From Abiotrophia defectiva_A (GTDB taxonomy: Bacteria; Bacillota; Bacilli; Lactobacillales; Aerococcaceae): DNA of 7,783 nt. A program made the translations under genes and the position numbers. The notes under the pieces are model-generated. The model searched no databases. It saw only the letters and a list, made by a program, of their open reading frames with translations, and was not told the DNA's origin. The stretch is from contig CAUUNL010000071.1 of the NCBI GenBank assembly GCA_963546405.1, positions 1 to 7,783 on the forward strand, read 5' to 3'. Shown in pieces: positions 1-5,986 of the stretch; the stretch's first letter is position 1; each line of letters begins with the position of its first letter.

Positions 1-1229
1 CTGTCATCGGCGAAGGGGTCTACACCATCCAAGCAGATGGCTCCATCGAGTTTGTACCAGAGAAGACCTTCACGGGCCAAGGTTCGCAATTGACGGTTAA
101 ACGCGTCGATAAGAACGGCACCCCAGTGACGGCTACTTACCAAGCAACGGTTGTCCCAGTTAAACCAGGTGCTAACAACGACTACTCTTCAGGCGTGGTT
201 AACCAAGCCCAAACAGGTCAAGTTAAGTTTGTACCAGGTTCTGCCAATATTGACGGCACTGAACAAAGCGTGGACTTAGTCCCAGGCAGCCTCAAGTTTG
301 TGGTCAATGGCCAAGCAGTAGCTGACACCACTATTCCAGCCCTAGACCAAGATGGCAACCAAGTCGGGACCTACAGCCTAGCCCAAGACGGGACCGTGAC
401 CTTCACACCAAATCCAGGTTATGTGGGTCAACCAGTCCCAGCTCGCGTTCAAGCCACTGACGTCAACGGGACAACTGCTGAAGCGACTTATTCACCAGTG
501 GTCAACGCTAGCGTGACTAGCGAGGGCATGAAGGGTCAAAGTCAAAGCAAGTTACCAGACTTCAAGGGTCAAGTGGATACTAAAGTTCCGGCTTATCTTG
601 AAGGTGGGGTCACTAGCGTGACGGTTCCAGGACAAGGGACTTACACCGTCAACCCTGAGACAGGGCAAGTGACCTTCACGCCAGAACCAGACTTTATTGG
701 CCAGGCAAGTCCAATTACGGTCATCCGTCGTGATGTCAACGGGAAAGAACTGAAGATTCAGTACATCCCAACAGTATACGGACAAGCCAAGACACAAGAT
801 ACGACTTCAACCGGCTACCCAGGTGAAAAACAAACCGGGACGCCAGTCTTTGAAGGGGATGTGGATCTAACCATCCCAGCTACCTTCGAAAATGGTCAAA
901 CTGAATTAACCGTGCCAGGGGAAGGGACTTATGTTCTTAACCCAGATGGTTCTGTGACCTTCACGCCAGAAGCAGGCTTCTTAGGCCAAGCAAGTGGTGT
1001 GAAAGTAGTTCGGGTTGACCGCAATGGGCGCAAGGTGACCGCACAATATGTGCCAACCGTTGTGCCAGTGCCAGTCGCTCCAAGTGAGCCAGAAGTACAA
1101 AGACAAGGGCTCTTACCAGCAACAGGTGAAGCCCCAGACTATAGCTTCTTCTCAGGTGTGGCCTTGACGATCTTAGCAAGTGTCGGCCTAGTTGCGACGC
1201 GTAAGCGCCAAGCGACAGATGAAGACTAA
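1..1229 (+). CDS. LPXTG-anchored fibrillar surface protein with CshA-type repeats (3' part, 5' end outside window)
   Basis: This is the C-terminal 408 codons of a cell-wall surface protein; the open frame runs in from the left edge (first whole codon at position 3). A TTG at 90 could be mistaken for a start, but the coding frame is continuous and repeat-like upstream of it, so the gene begins outside the window. The visible part is four repeat units with recurring patterns: GxGxYxxNPDGxVTFTP, then F/Y-x-GQ, then D-x-NG, then TYxPTV. These resemble the CshA-type fibril repeats of streptococcal adhesins. A proline-rich linker follows, then LPATGE, a hydrophobic segment and an RKR tail, the classic sortase A sorting signal. 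The protein is therefore expected to be covalently attached to peptidoglycan and to form surface fibrils, probably for adhesion to host or other bacteria; ligand and N-terminal domain cannot be seen. The family assignment comes from recognised motifs, not from a search. Confidence 0.9.
   Translation, partial: VIGEGVYTIQADGSIEFVPEKTFTGQGSQLTVKRVDKNGTPVTATYQATVVPVKPGANNDYSSGVVNQAQTGQVKFVPGSANIDGTEQSVDLVPGSLKFVVNGQAVADTTIPALDQDGNQVGTYSLAQDGTVTFTPNPGYVGQPVPARVQATDVNGTTAEATYSPVVNASVTSEGMKGQSQSKLPDFKGQVDTKVPAYLEGGVTSVTVPGQGTYTVNPETGQVTFTPEPDFIGQASPITVIRRDVNGKELKIQYIPTVYGQAKTQDTTSTGYPGEKQTGTPVFEGDVDLTIPATFENGQTELTVPGEGTYVLNPDGSVTFTPEAGFLGQASGVKVVRVDRNGRKVTAQYVPTVVPVPVAPSEPEVQRQGLLPATGEAPDYSFFSGVALTILASVGLVATRKRQATDED
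3..1070 (+). repeat. Four tandem CshA-like repeat units in the surface protein
   Basis: Approximate units are 3-161 (partial), 162-503 (about 114 residues), 504-782 (about 93 residues) and 783-1070 (about 96 residues). Each ends in a PTV/PVV-type strand after a D-x-NG turn. The second unit is the most divergent: it carries a longer insert with the LVPGSLKFVVNGQ segment and a TIPALDQDGN stretch typical of full CshA repeats. Units three and four are more alike, sharing VTFTPE, GQAS and the GT(P)xFxGDVD-like opening. An 18-base stretch is identical at DNA level at 669-686 and 954-971, so the units can recombine with each other. Confidence 0.8.
1113..1226 (+). other. Sortase sorting signal (LPATG, membrane segment, basic tail)
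   Basis: The LPATG codons lie at 1113-1127. They are followed by EAPDYS, a hydrophobic span of about 20 residues (roughly FFSGVALTILASVGLVA) and the basic stop-transfer cluster RKR before a short QATDED tail. Sortase A would cut between Thr and Gly and link the Thr to the peptidoglycan cross-bridge. The acidic tail after RKR is slightly longer than usual but not disruptive. Confidence 0.93.
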
Positions 1230-1240
1230 AATCTAGTCAG

Positions 1241-1288
1241 ATAAGACCAGCCCCAGCTTTCATTCGAGAGCTGGGGCTTCTTATTTTG
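1241..1288 (+). terminator. Intrinsic terminator of the surface protein gene
   Basis: A perfect 10-bp stem AGCCCCAGCT (1249-1258) / AGCTGGGGCT (1269-1278) has a 10-base loop. A further 6-bp stem ATAAGA (1241-1246) / TCTTAT (1279-1284) sits outside a CC bulge. A T-rich stretch follows. It lies 11 bases after the stop codon and isolates the surface protein gene from the tryptophan promoter just downstream. Confidence 0.9.
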
Positions 1289-1298
1289 AAATTTAGGC

Positions 1299-1326
1299 TT
1301 GCATTCTGAGAAGAAAGGTGTATAAT
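1299..1326 (+). promoter_or_regulatory. Promoter of the trp leader / trpB transcript
   Basis: A perfect TATAAT -10 box (1321-1326) is preceded by TTGCAT (1299-1304) at 16-base spacing, a good sigma-A-type pair. It sits between the surface-gene terminator and the leader peptide. Transcription would start near 1333, giving an untranslated leader of about 260 bases before trpB. No TrpR-like palindrome was seen over the promoter. Confidence 0.8.
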
Positions 1327-1360
1327 GAGAATCAAATGAGAGAGAAGGAGGGCATTCGCC

Positions 1361-1405
1361 ATGACATTTACAGCAACTCAAAGTTGGCAAAGCTGGCATA
1401 GATAA
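1361..1405 (+). CDS. trpL: Tryptophan-rich leader peptide (14 residues)
   Basis: An ATG at 1361, nine bases after a strong AAGGAGG site (1345-1351), opens a frame encoding MTFTATQSWQSWHR and stopping at TAA 1403-1405. Two Trp codons lie at residues 9 and 12 (1385-1387 and 1394-1396). The position between a promoter and a terminator upstream of trpB, the strong ribosome site and the two closely spaced rare residues are the marks of an attenuation leader peptide. Its role would be to stall the ribosome when charged Trp-tRNA is short; the peptide itself probably has no function. The sequence does not resemble the enterobacterial TrpL beyond the Trp codons, so the name describes its function. Confidence 0.85.
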   Translation: MTFTATQSWQSWHR

Positions 1406-1530
1406 GTTGTGTGTATGTTCTGGAACATAGATGCAACTTTTAGCGTGGTCTAAGATGCATCTATGTTGGCGAATTTGTTCCCGATCAGGAGATTAAGAGC
1501 CGCATAGTCGCTACTATGTGGCTCTTTTTG
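1404..1530 (+). promoter_or_regulatory. Ribosome-mediated trp attenuator: mutually exclusive RNA arms
   Basis: Five arms can be drawn by eye. Arm 1 (1404-1420), beginning inside the leader stop codon, pairs with arm 2 (1423-1439): 17 positions, one mismatch and two wobbles. Arm 2 (1424-1435) also pairs perfectly over 12 bp with arm 3 (1456-1467), and that hairpin is extended inside by 1438-1443 / 1450-1455. Arm 3 (1461-1470) can instead pair with arm 4, the left side of the terminator (1499-1507), over 9 bp with one bulge. Arm 4 otherwise pairs with arm 5 to form the terminator. Predicted logic: with enough Trp, the ribosome reaches the stop at 1403 and masks arm 1, so 2:3 forms, then 4:5, and transcription stops. 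With little Trp, the ribosome stalls at 1385-1396, so 1:2 forms, arm 3 is freed and 3:4 blocks the terminator. No T-box motif was found. The pairings are seen in the sequence; the regulation is inferred. Confidence 0.8.
1495..1530 (+). terminator. Attenuator terminator upstream of trpB
   Basis: AAGAGCCGCATAGT (1495-1508) pairs with ACTATGTGGCTCTT (1513-1526): 14 bp with one G-U, a CGCT loop and a T run to 1529. It lies 90 bases downstream of the leader stop codon and about 60 bases before the trpB start, so it must be read through for trpB to be expressed. Confidence 0.9.
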
Positions 1531-1591
1531 TATCTTAGCTAGCTTTGACTTTTGATCAGATAGACAAGCAAAATTAGAGGAGGAACCCCTT

Positions 1592-2803
1592 ATGACACAA
1601 GAATTAAGACAAACACCAACAGGCTTTTTCGGAGAATTTGGTGGCAGCTATGTGCCACCAGTTGTACAAGAAGCTCTAGACCAATTAGCGGCAGCCTATG
1701 ACCGCTACAAGGATGACCCAGAATTTCTGGCTGAATACCACCATTATCTCAAGGACTACTCAGGTCGTGAGACCCCACTCTACTATGCGGAGAGCTTAAC
1801 CCAACATTTGGGCGGAGCCAAGATTTACCTCAAGCGTGAAGACCTCAACCACTTGGGGGCCCACAAACTTAACAACGTCATCGGGCAAATCCTATTGGCC
1901 AAACGCATGGGTAAGAAGAAGGTCATTGCTGAAACTGGCGCTGGCCAACATGGGGTGGCGACTGCGGCTGCGGCGGCAAAGTTCGGCATGTCTTGTGACA
2001 TCTACATGGGGGCCCTAGACGTGGAACGTCAACGTCTCAATGTCTTCCGCATGGAAATGCTGGGAGCCACCGTGCATGCCGTGCAAGAAGGGGAGCGAAC
2101 CCTCAAGGAAGCGGTGGATGCTGCCTTTGGCGCATGGATTCAAGGCATTGAGGACACCTTCTATGTCCTAGGGTCGGCTGTGGGCCCTCACCCTTATCCT
2201 TCCATGGTCAAAGACTTCCAGAAGGTTATTAGCCAAGAAGCTCGCCGTCAGATTCTGGAAAAAGAAGGGCGCCTACCTGACATGGTCATTGCCTGTGTGG
2301 GTGGTGGCTCCAATGCTATCGGGGCCTTTGCTGAATTCTTACCTGATAGCCAGGTAGCTCTAATAGGGGTTGAAGCAGCTGGCCATGGTCTCCAGACCGA
2401 CCGTCATGCGGCGACCTTGACCCTGGGGACGGTCGGGGTTGTGGATGGCATGAAGACCTACGCTCTCTTCAATGAAGATGGTTCCGTGATGCCAGTTTAC
2501 TCTATCTCGCCAGGGCTGGACTATCCTGGGGTAGGGCCAGAACATGCCTATCTCAAAGATGCAGGCCGAGCTCAATATGTGCCAGCAACGGATGCCGAAG
2601 CGGTTCAGGCCCTCTTGCTCCTGACCCGTCTGGAAGGTATTATTCCAGCCATTGAGAGTTCTCATGCCCTAGCAGAAGTCATCAAGCGAGCCCCTCAGAT
2701 GTCACCTGACCAAATCATTATTGTCAATGTCTCCGGTCGTGGGGACAAGGACGTGGCGGCCATTGCCGACTACCTGCAAGCTCATCCAGAACTCAAACTA
2801 TAA
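1592..2803 (+). CDS. trpB: Tryptophan synthase beta chain, stand-alone
   Basis: This 403-residue, PLP-dependent cytoplasmic enzyme condenses indole with L-serine to give L-tryptophan. Its length matches the family (E. coli 397). Visible landmarks are the LNHxGAHK motif with the PLP lysine K92, AETGAGQHG with catalytic E114, DVERQ with R146, GGGSNA (238-242 region) for the cofactor phosphate, GLD with D310 (salt-bridge partner of R146), and SGRGDKD with S382. All sit at a constant +5 offset from E. coli numbering, so the enzyme is very probably active and of the TrpB1 type. The ATG at 1592 follows GAGGAGG (1577-1583) by eight bases. No trpA or other trp gene flanks it, and terminators close both sides, so it is monocistronic. 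This suggests salvage of external indole, unless trpA lies elsewhere in the genome. Some residues usual for the TrpA-coupled enzyme differ (V284/D285 at the tunnel gate, G180-A181 in the COMM domain); see findings. Confidence 0.97.
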   Translation: MTQELRQTPTGFFGEFGGSYVPPVVQEALDQLAAAYDRYKDDPEFLAEYHHYLKDYSGRETPLYYAESLTQHLGGAKIYLKREDLNHLGAHKLNNVIGQILLAKRMGKKKVIAETGAGQHGVATAAAAAKFGMSCDIYMGALDVERQRLNVFRMEMLGATVHAVQEGERTLKEAVDAAFGAWIQGIEDTFYVLGSAVGPHPYPSMVKDFQKVISQEARRQILEKEGRLPDMVIACVGGGSNAIGAFAEFLPDSQVALIGVEAAGHGLQTDRHAATLTLGTVGVVDGMKTYALFNEDGSVMPVYSISPGLDYPGVGPEHAYLKDAGRAQYVPATDAEAVQALLLLTRLEGIIPAIESSHALAEVIKRAPQMSPDQIIIVNVSGRGDKDVAAIADYLQAHPELKL

Positions 2804-2806
2804 GCT

Positions 2807-2842
2807 AAAAGAGACAGACCTTTTAAGGGGTCTGTCTCTTTT
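2807..2842 (+). terminator. Bidirectional terminator between trpB and the convergent small gene
   Basis: AAAAGAGACAGACC (2807-2820) and GGTCTGTCTCTTTT (2829-2842) form a perfect 14-bp stem around an eight-base loop. The A tract on one side and T tract on the other give a U-tail in either direction. It starts three bases after the trpB stop and 12 bases beyond the stop of the minus-strand gene, so it probably ends both convergent transcripts. Confidence 0.93.
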
Positions 2843-2854
2843 GCTGTGGTGCTA

Positions 2855-3043
2855 TTAAGTTAAGAGGAGATGGGCTAGGCCTAGAGCCAGGATTCCAGCC
2901 GACATCAGGGCCAACTTGCCGCCCAAGTGGGCCATCCAGATGTTGAGACTGAGCTTGACAAAGACTAGCAAGCCCAGGACTAGCGATAGAAGGCAGAGGG
3001 CCAGGAGCTTGATAGCGCGTGGAATTTGAAGCAAGCGGCGCAT
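2855..3043 (-). CDS. Small two-helix membrane protein at the end of the BceAB-like operon
   Basis: A 62-residue protein with two predicted membrane helices (about residues 11-32 and 42-61), a basic start (MRR) and a short polar turn containing W36, H39 and K43. I do not recognise a family. It is probably a real gene: the ATG at 3043 follows AGGAGGT by a normal eight bases, that site overlaps the stop codon of the permease, the gap is only 12 bases, and the composition is strongly hydrophobic as expected for a membrane hairpin. The arrangement predicts translational coupling with the permease. An accessory subunit of the transporter or sensor complex is conceivable but is inference only. The operon ends here at the shared terminator. 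Confidence 0.7.
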   Translation of the reverse strand: MRRLLQIPRAIKLLALCLLSLVLGLLVFVKLSLNIWMAHLGGKLALMSAGILALGLAHLLLT

Positions 3044-3055
3044 GGCTAGGACCTC

Positions 3056-5101
3056 CTAACTCTTACTGGAGACAATCTTCTCGTAGCTACGTGAAGTAAT
3101 CAAGAAGACTAGGAAGTAGAATAGGGTGATGGCCAGGGCGGTGCCGATGGTTGGAATCAAGATATCTTCTAGGCGCATAGCGGAAATCAAACGCAGGATT
3201 AGGCTCATCATGTGATAGGCACCCGCCAGATGGCAGAGGGCCAAGATAATTGGGGCGAAGAAGACCACCGTGATTTGCTTGCGAATGGTCTTGTGGATGG
3301 CTTGCTTGGTCAGGCCAACCTTTTGAAGGATTTCAAAGCGTTCCGCGTCTTCCAGGCCTTCAGAGATTTGCTTGTAGTAGATGGTCAAGGCTAGGCCCAG
3401 TAGGAAGATAGCTGCTAGGAAGATACCGATGAAGAAGATAGAACCAATCATCTGCATGTAGGAGTCGCGGATTTCCGCCTTAACCAGGAAGGAAGCATTA
3501 ACGGGAATGCCTTCATCAACATGCACGACTTTCAAAACATCTTCTAAATGCTCGGCAGAAGCCAGTTGTTGGTCGTGGCTGGCCTGGCTATTGGCATAGA
3601 CTGTGTAACGACTGATGAAGTTAGTGCCTGCTAGCTTGTCTTGGATGACGGACAGGTCGGAGACAACTAAGAGGGTCCGGTGATCAACGAAGTTCATAGT
3701 GAAGTCTGGTGCCTTAGTCTCCAAGAGGTTAGAGGCCAGGTGTTCTTGAATTTGGAAGTTTTGGCCCGCCACTTGGATCTCTTGATTCTTGCGGTCGGCC
3801 GCGCTCGCTTGATTGTCGAACCAGAGGACTTGGTTGGCTGCCAATTGATAGTTTTGGCCACTTAAGTGATTATAGTCGGCAAGGCTGATAATATTGAGGG
3901 TGGCGCTTTCCTTATCTGGATTATCATGTTTGACCATGCCTGTCTCGCTGTCGACATGGACTTCTTGGGCTCTAAAATCATGGCCATGGAATTTACCAAT
4001 GACTTGGATGTAGTGGGTATGATCCATGTCCACTAGGTCTAATTGATATTTCTGACCAAATTGACTTAAGGTCTCTTCTAGCTTCTGGCTAGCTTCCCCA
4101 CTAGGCATTTGATAGGAGTAGTTGAGGCTGAGATTATAGTCATTAGGGTAGAAACGGTTAATGGCAGATTCAGTCCCCAGGAAGAGGGAAATGCCTGCAG
4201 ATAAGGTCACCAGCGCCATGGTGGAAAGTAAGCAGATGGTTGCCAGTCCGACCCCATTTTTACGCATACGGAAGATGAGGTTAGAGGTGGAAATAAAGTT
4301 TTCAGGCTTATAGTAGTAGGACTTGCGGCCTTTGAGGAACTTGAGTAGGGTAATGGAGCCTGCCTGGAAGAGCAGGTAGGTCCCAGCTGTCACTAAGAGG
4401 ACCGCCACGAAGAAGACCATGATGGCAGCCAGGGCATTTTCAATGCTTAAGGCCAAGTAGTAACCATAGCCCATAAGGCCTAAGCCAATTAAGGCGATGA
4501 GCCAGGTAAAGCGGCCCTTCTTCTCCCCGCGTCGACTTTCGCGGACTAACTGGAGGGGCTTGAGACGGAAAATCCGCCAGCTATTAATGACAATTAGGCT
4601 TAAGTAGAGTAGGAGGATTAAAGTCAGGCAGGTCCACAAGTATTGGGGCTGGAACTTGGTATCCAAGTCCAGATTCAAAGCCATAATCCGCTGATAGAGG
4701 GCTAGGATTAGGCGATTGACTAGGACACCACTAGCAATCCCAACTAGGGCTGACAGGCCACTGAAGACAGTGATTTCAATCCACATGAGGGAGAGCAGGT
4801 GGCGACGCTCCAAACCAAGGATGCCGTAGAGGCCGTATTCCTTGGTTCTTTGCTTGAAGACGAAGCCGTTAGCATACCAGATAATGGCGGCCCCAGTGAT
4901 GGCCAGGATAATCATACCCAGAGCCAGAACGGTCACGATGGAAGGACCGCCCCGCAGGCTAGATAGGCTAGGGTTAAAGGCCAGGGTGATAAAGTTATAG
5001 AGGAGGGCCACCGAGGTCACGAAGGCCAGGGCGAAGGGCCCATAGAGACGGTAATTCTTGCGAAGGTTGGCCAGCGCTAAGGGAAAGAGTACTTTGCTCA
5101 T
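3056..5101 (-). CDS. BceB-type peptide-antibiotic ABC transporter permease
   Basis: This 681-residue membrane protein belongs to the BceB/VraG branch of FtsX-like permeases. About seven helices lie in the first 310 residues (near 20-41, 54-77, 110-132, 155-175, 200-219, 224-246 and 284-308). An extracellular domain of roughly 240 residues (about 309-547) and three final helices (550-574, 609-632, 647-669) follow. This 7 + domain + 3 topology with about 650-680 residues is diagnostic of the family. Such permeases pair with a BceA ATPase to protect lipid II-cycle targets from bacitracin, lantibiotics or similar peptides, and they signal to the partner kinase; the substrate here is unknown. The ATG at 5101 is preferred because GAGGTGA lies five bases upstream. 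A GTG at 5110 in frame would add three residues but lies within that site. The start is one base after the ATPase stop, so the two are coupled. Confidence 0.93.
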   Translation of the reverse strand: MSKVLFPLALANLRKNYRLYGPFALAFVTSVALLYNFITLAFNPSLSSLRGGPSIVTVLALGMIILAITGAAIIWYANGFVFKQRTKEYGLYGILGLERRHLLSLMWIEITVFSGLSALVGIASGVLVNRLILALYQRIMALNLDLDTKFQPQYLWTCLTLILLLYLSLIVINSWRIFRLKPLQLVRESRRGEKKGRFTWLIALIGLGLMGYGYYLALSIENALAAIMVFFVAVLLVTAGTYLLFQAGSITLLKFLKGRKSYYYKPENFISTSNLIFRMRKNGVGLATICLLSTMALVTLSAGISLFLGTESAINRFYPNDYNLSLNYSYQMPSGEASQKLEETLSQFGQKYQLDLVDMDHTHYIQVIGKFHGHDFRAQEVHVDSETGMVKHDNPDKESATLNIISLADYNHLSGQNYQLAANQVLWFDNQASAADRKNQEIQVAGQNFQIQEHLASNLLETKAPDFTMNFVDHRTLLVVSDLSVIQDKLAGTNFISRYTVYANSQASHDQQLASAEHLEDVLKVVHVDEGIPVNASFLVKAEIRDSYMQMIGSIFFIGIFLAAIFLLGLALTIYYKQISEGLEDAERFEILQKVGLTKQAIHKTIRKQITVVFFAPIILALCHLAGAYHMMSLILRLISAMRLEDILIPTIGTALAITLFYFLVFLITSRSYEKIVSSKS

Positions 5102-5102
5102 C

Positions 5103-5861
5103 TTACTCACCTCGACTTGCCATGGCGGTCAGGGTGTCACTGATTTGTTGGAAGAAGGCGGTGTCGGTCTTGTCCCCGCGGAAGAGTTGGTGATAGAGAA
5201 TGCCGTCGCGAATGAAGAGGACCCGCTTGGCCTTGCTAGCAGCCGTCGTTGAGTGGGTGACCATGAGGATGGTTTGGCCCTGGCGGTTAATGGCTTCGAA
5301 CTGGTCCAGAATCATGGCTGAGGACTTGGAGTCTAAGGCCCCTGTTGGTTCGTCGGCTAATAAGAGGGAAGGTTGGGTGATAATGGCCCGACCAATGGCT
5401 ACCCGTTGTTGTTGCCCGCCTGATAATTCATAGGGGAACTTATCTAAGAGGTCACCAATGCCTAGCAGATTAGCGACCGGCTTAACCCGGCTATCCATTT
5501 GCTTGGCAGGTTGGTTGGACAGAACCAGGGGCAGGATCATGTTGTCCTTAACGGATAGGGTGTCTAAGAGGTTGAAGTCTTGGAAGACGAAGCCCAGCTC
5601 ATTACGGCGGAAGGCCGCCACATCGGCTTGCTTAATGGTGGTGGTGTCTTGGCCGTTGAGATAGACCAGCCCCTTAGTTGGCTGATCTAAGAGAGCCAAG
5701 ATATTGAGTAGGGTGGTTTTACCAGAACCTGATTCCCCCATGATGGCCACATATTCACCTGCTTCGATTGAAAAGTGAATATCTTTGAGGGCTTGGACGG
5801 CTTGGCCGCCAAAGCGAGTATGATAAGTTTTTTGTACGTGTTGAACATCTAGTAAAGTCAT
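5103..5861 (-). CDS. BceA-type ABC transporter ATP-binding protein
   Basis: This 252-residue cytoplasmic ATPase drives the adjacent permease. Counting from the ATG at 5861, it has Walker A GESGSGKT (42-49), a Q-loop in GFVFQDFN (about 90-97), signature LSGGQQQR (146-153), Walker B LLLADEP followed by TGALD (166-177), and the switch histidine in MVTHS (H203). A C-terminal tail of about 30 residues after IRDG, including the RGDK-x-FFQQI segment, is typical of BceA-like subunits rather than LolD. The ATG is chosen because AAGGAG lies eight bases upstream. A GTG at 5870 would add three residues but overlaps that site. The gene is separated from the kinase by a 125-base regulatory gap with its own promoter and is followed, after one base, by the permease. 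Confidence 0.95.
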   Translation of the reverse strand: MTLLDVQHVQKTYHTRFGGQAVQALKDIHFSIEAGEYVAIMGESGSGKTTLLNILALLDQPTKGLVYLNGQDTTTIKQADVAAFRRNELGFVFQDFNLLDTLSVKDNMILPLVLSNQPAKQMDSRVKPVANLLGIGDLLDKFPYELSGGQQQRVAIGRAIITQPSLLLADEPTGALDSKSSAMILDQFEAINRQGQTILMVTHSTTAASKAKRVLFIRDGILYHQLFRGDKTDTAFFQQISDTLTAMASRGE

Positions 5862-5896
5862 GTCAGTCACTCCTTCTTGAGTTATTTGATAGTTTC

Positions 5897-5902
5897 ATTA
5901 TA
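5897..5902 (-). promoter_or_regulatory. Candidate -10 of the ABC transporter operon promoter
   Basis: On the minus strand a perfect TATAAT lies 35 bases before the ATPase start. At 16-18 base spacing the upstream hexamers (such as AGGTAA at 5925-5920) match TTGACA poorly, which fits a promoter that needs an activator. The BceR-like box at 5956-5969 would then be about 65-80 bases upstream of the transcription start. Confidence 0.6.
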
Positions 5903-5904
5903 TA

Positions 5905-5951
5905 AAACCGAAAATTGCCTTACCTTAGCTTTGGCTTGCAATTTCCGGTTT
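5905..5951 (-). terminator. Inverted repeat after the kinase gene, possible terminator overlapping the ABC promoter
   Basis: The arms 5938-5951 and 5905-5918 form a 14-bp stem in minus-strand RNA with one G-U pair and a 19-base loop. The right arm runs into TTTTATAT. In plus-strand RNA the same position would be an A-C mismatch, so the structure favours the minus-strand transcript. It probably reduces read-through from the regulator-kinase operon into the transporter genes. The long loop and mixed tail make it a weak terminator, and a DNA-level operator role is also possible. Confidence 0.5.
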
Positions 5952-5955
5952 AATC

Positions 5956-5969
5956 TTACATTATTGTCA
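5956..5969 (-). promoter_or_regulatory. BceR-like binding box upstream of the ABC operon
   Basis: The minus strand reads TGACA-ATAA-TGTAA, an exact match to the TnACA-N4-TGTAA inverted-repeat consensus described for BceR-type regulators of Firmicutes. It lies in the gap between the kinase and the ATPase, upstream of the candidate -10, where autoregulation of the transporter by the neighbouring regulator would be expected. I saw no second copy upstream of the regulator gene itself. Confidence 0.72.
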
Positions 5970-5986
5970 CTTTGGCAGTGACTGAC

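Noticed and set aside
552..1179. Minus-strand open frames within the surface protein gene
   Set aside because: Shadows of a repetitive coding sequence with no start signals.
90..1229. TTG at 90 as start of the surface protein gene
   Set aside because: The frame is open back to position 3 and encodes the front of a repeat unit; no ribosome site precedes the TTG.
1327..1352. GAG-rich stretch as TRAP binding site
   Set aside because: Only four or five irregular GAG triplets, partly just the ribosome site; TRAP sites need about eleven regularly spaced triplets.
1330..1591. T-box riboswitch upstream of trpB
   Set aside because: No AGGGTGGNACCGCG-like antiterminator motif or Stem I features; the leader-peptide arrangement explains the region better.
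3212..3865. Plus-strand open frames inside the permease gene (3212-3394, 3680-3865)
   Set aside because: They are opposite-strand shadows with no ribosome site or family features, while the minus frame encodes a complete BceB-like protein.
5058..5664. Plus-strand open frames antisense to the ATPase
   Set aside because: The minus frame carries all ABC motifs; the antisense products look like translations of complementary codons.
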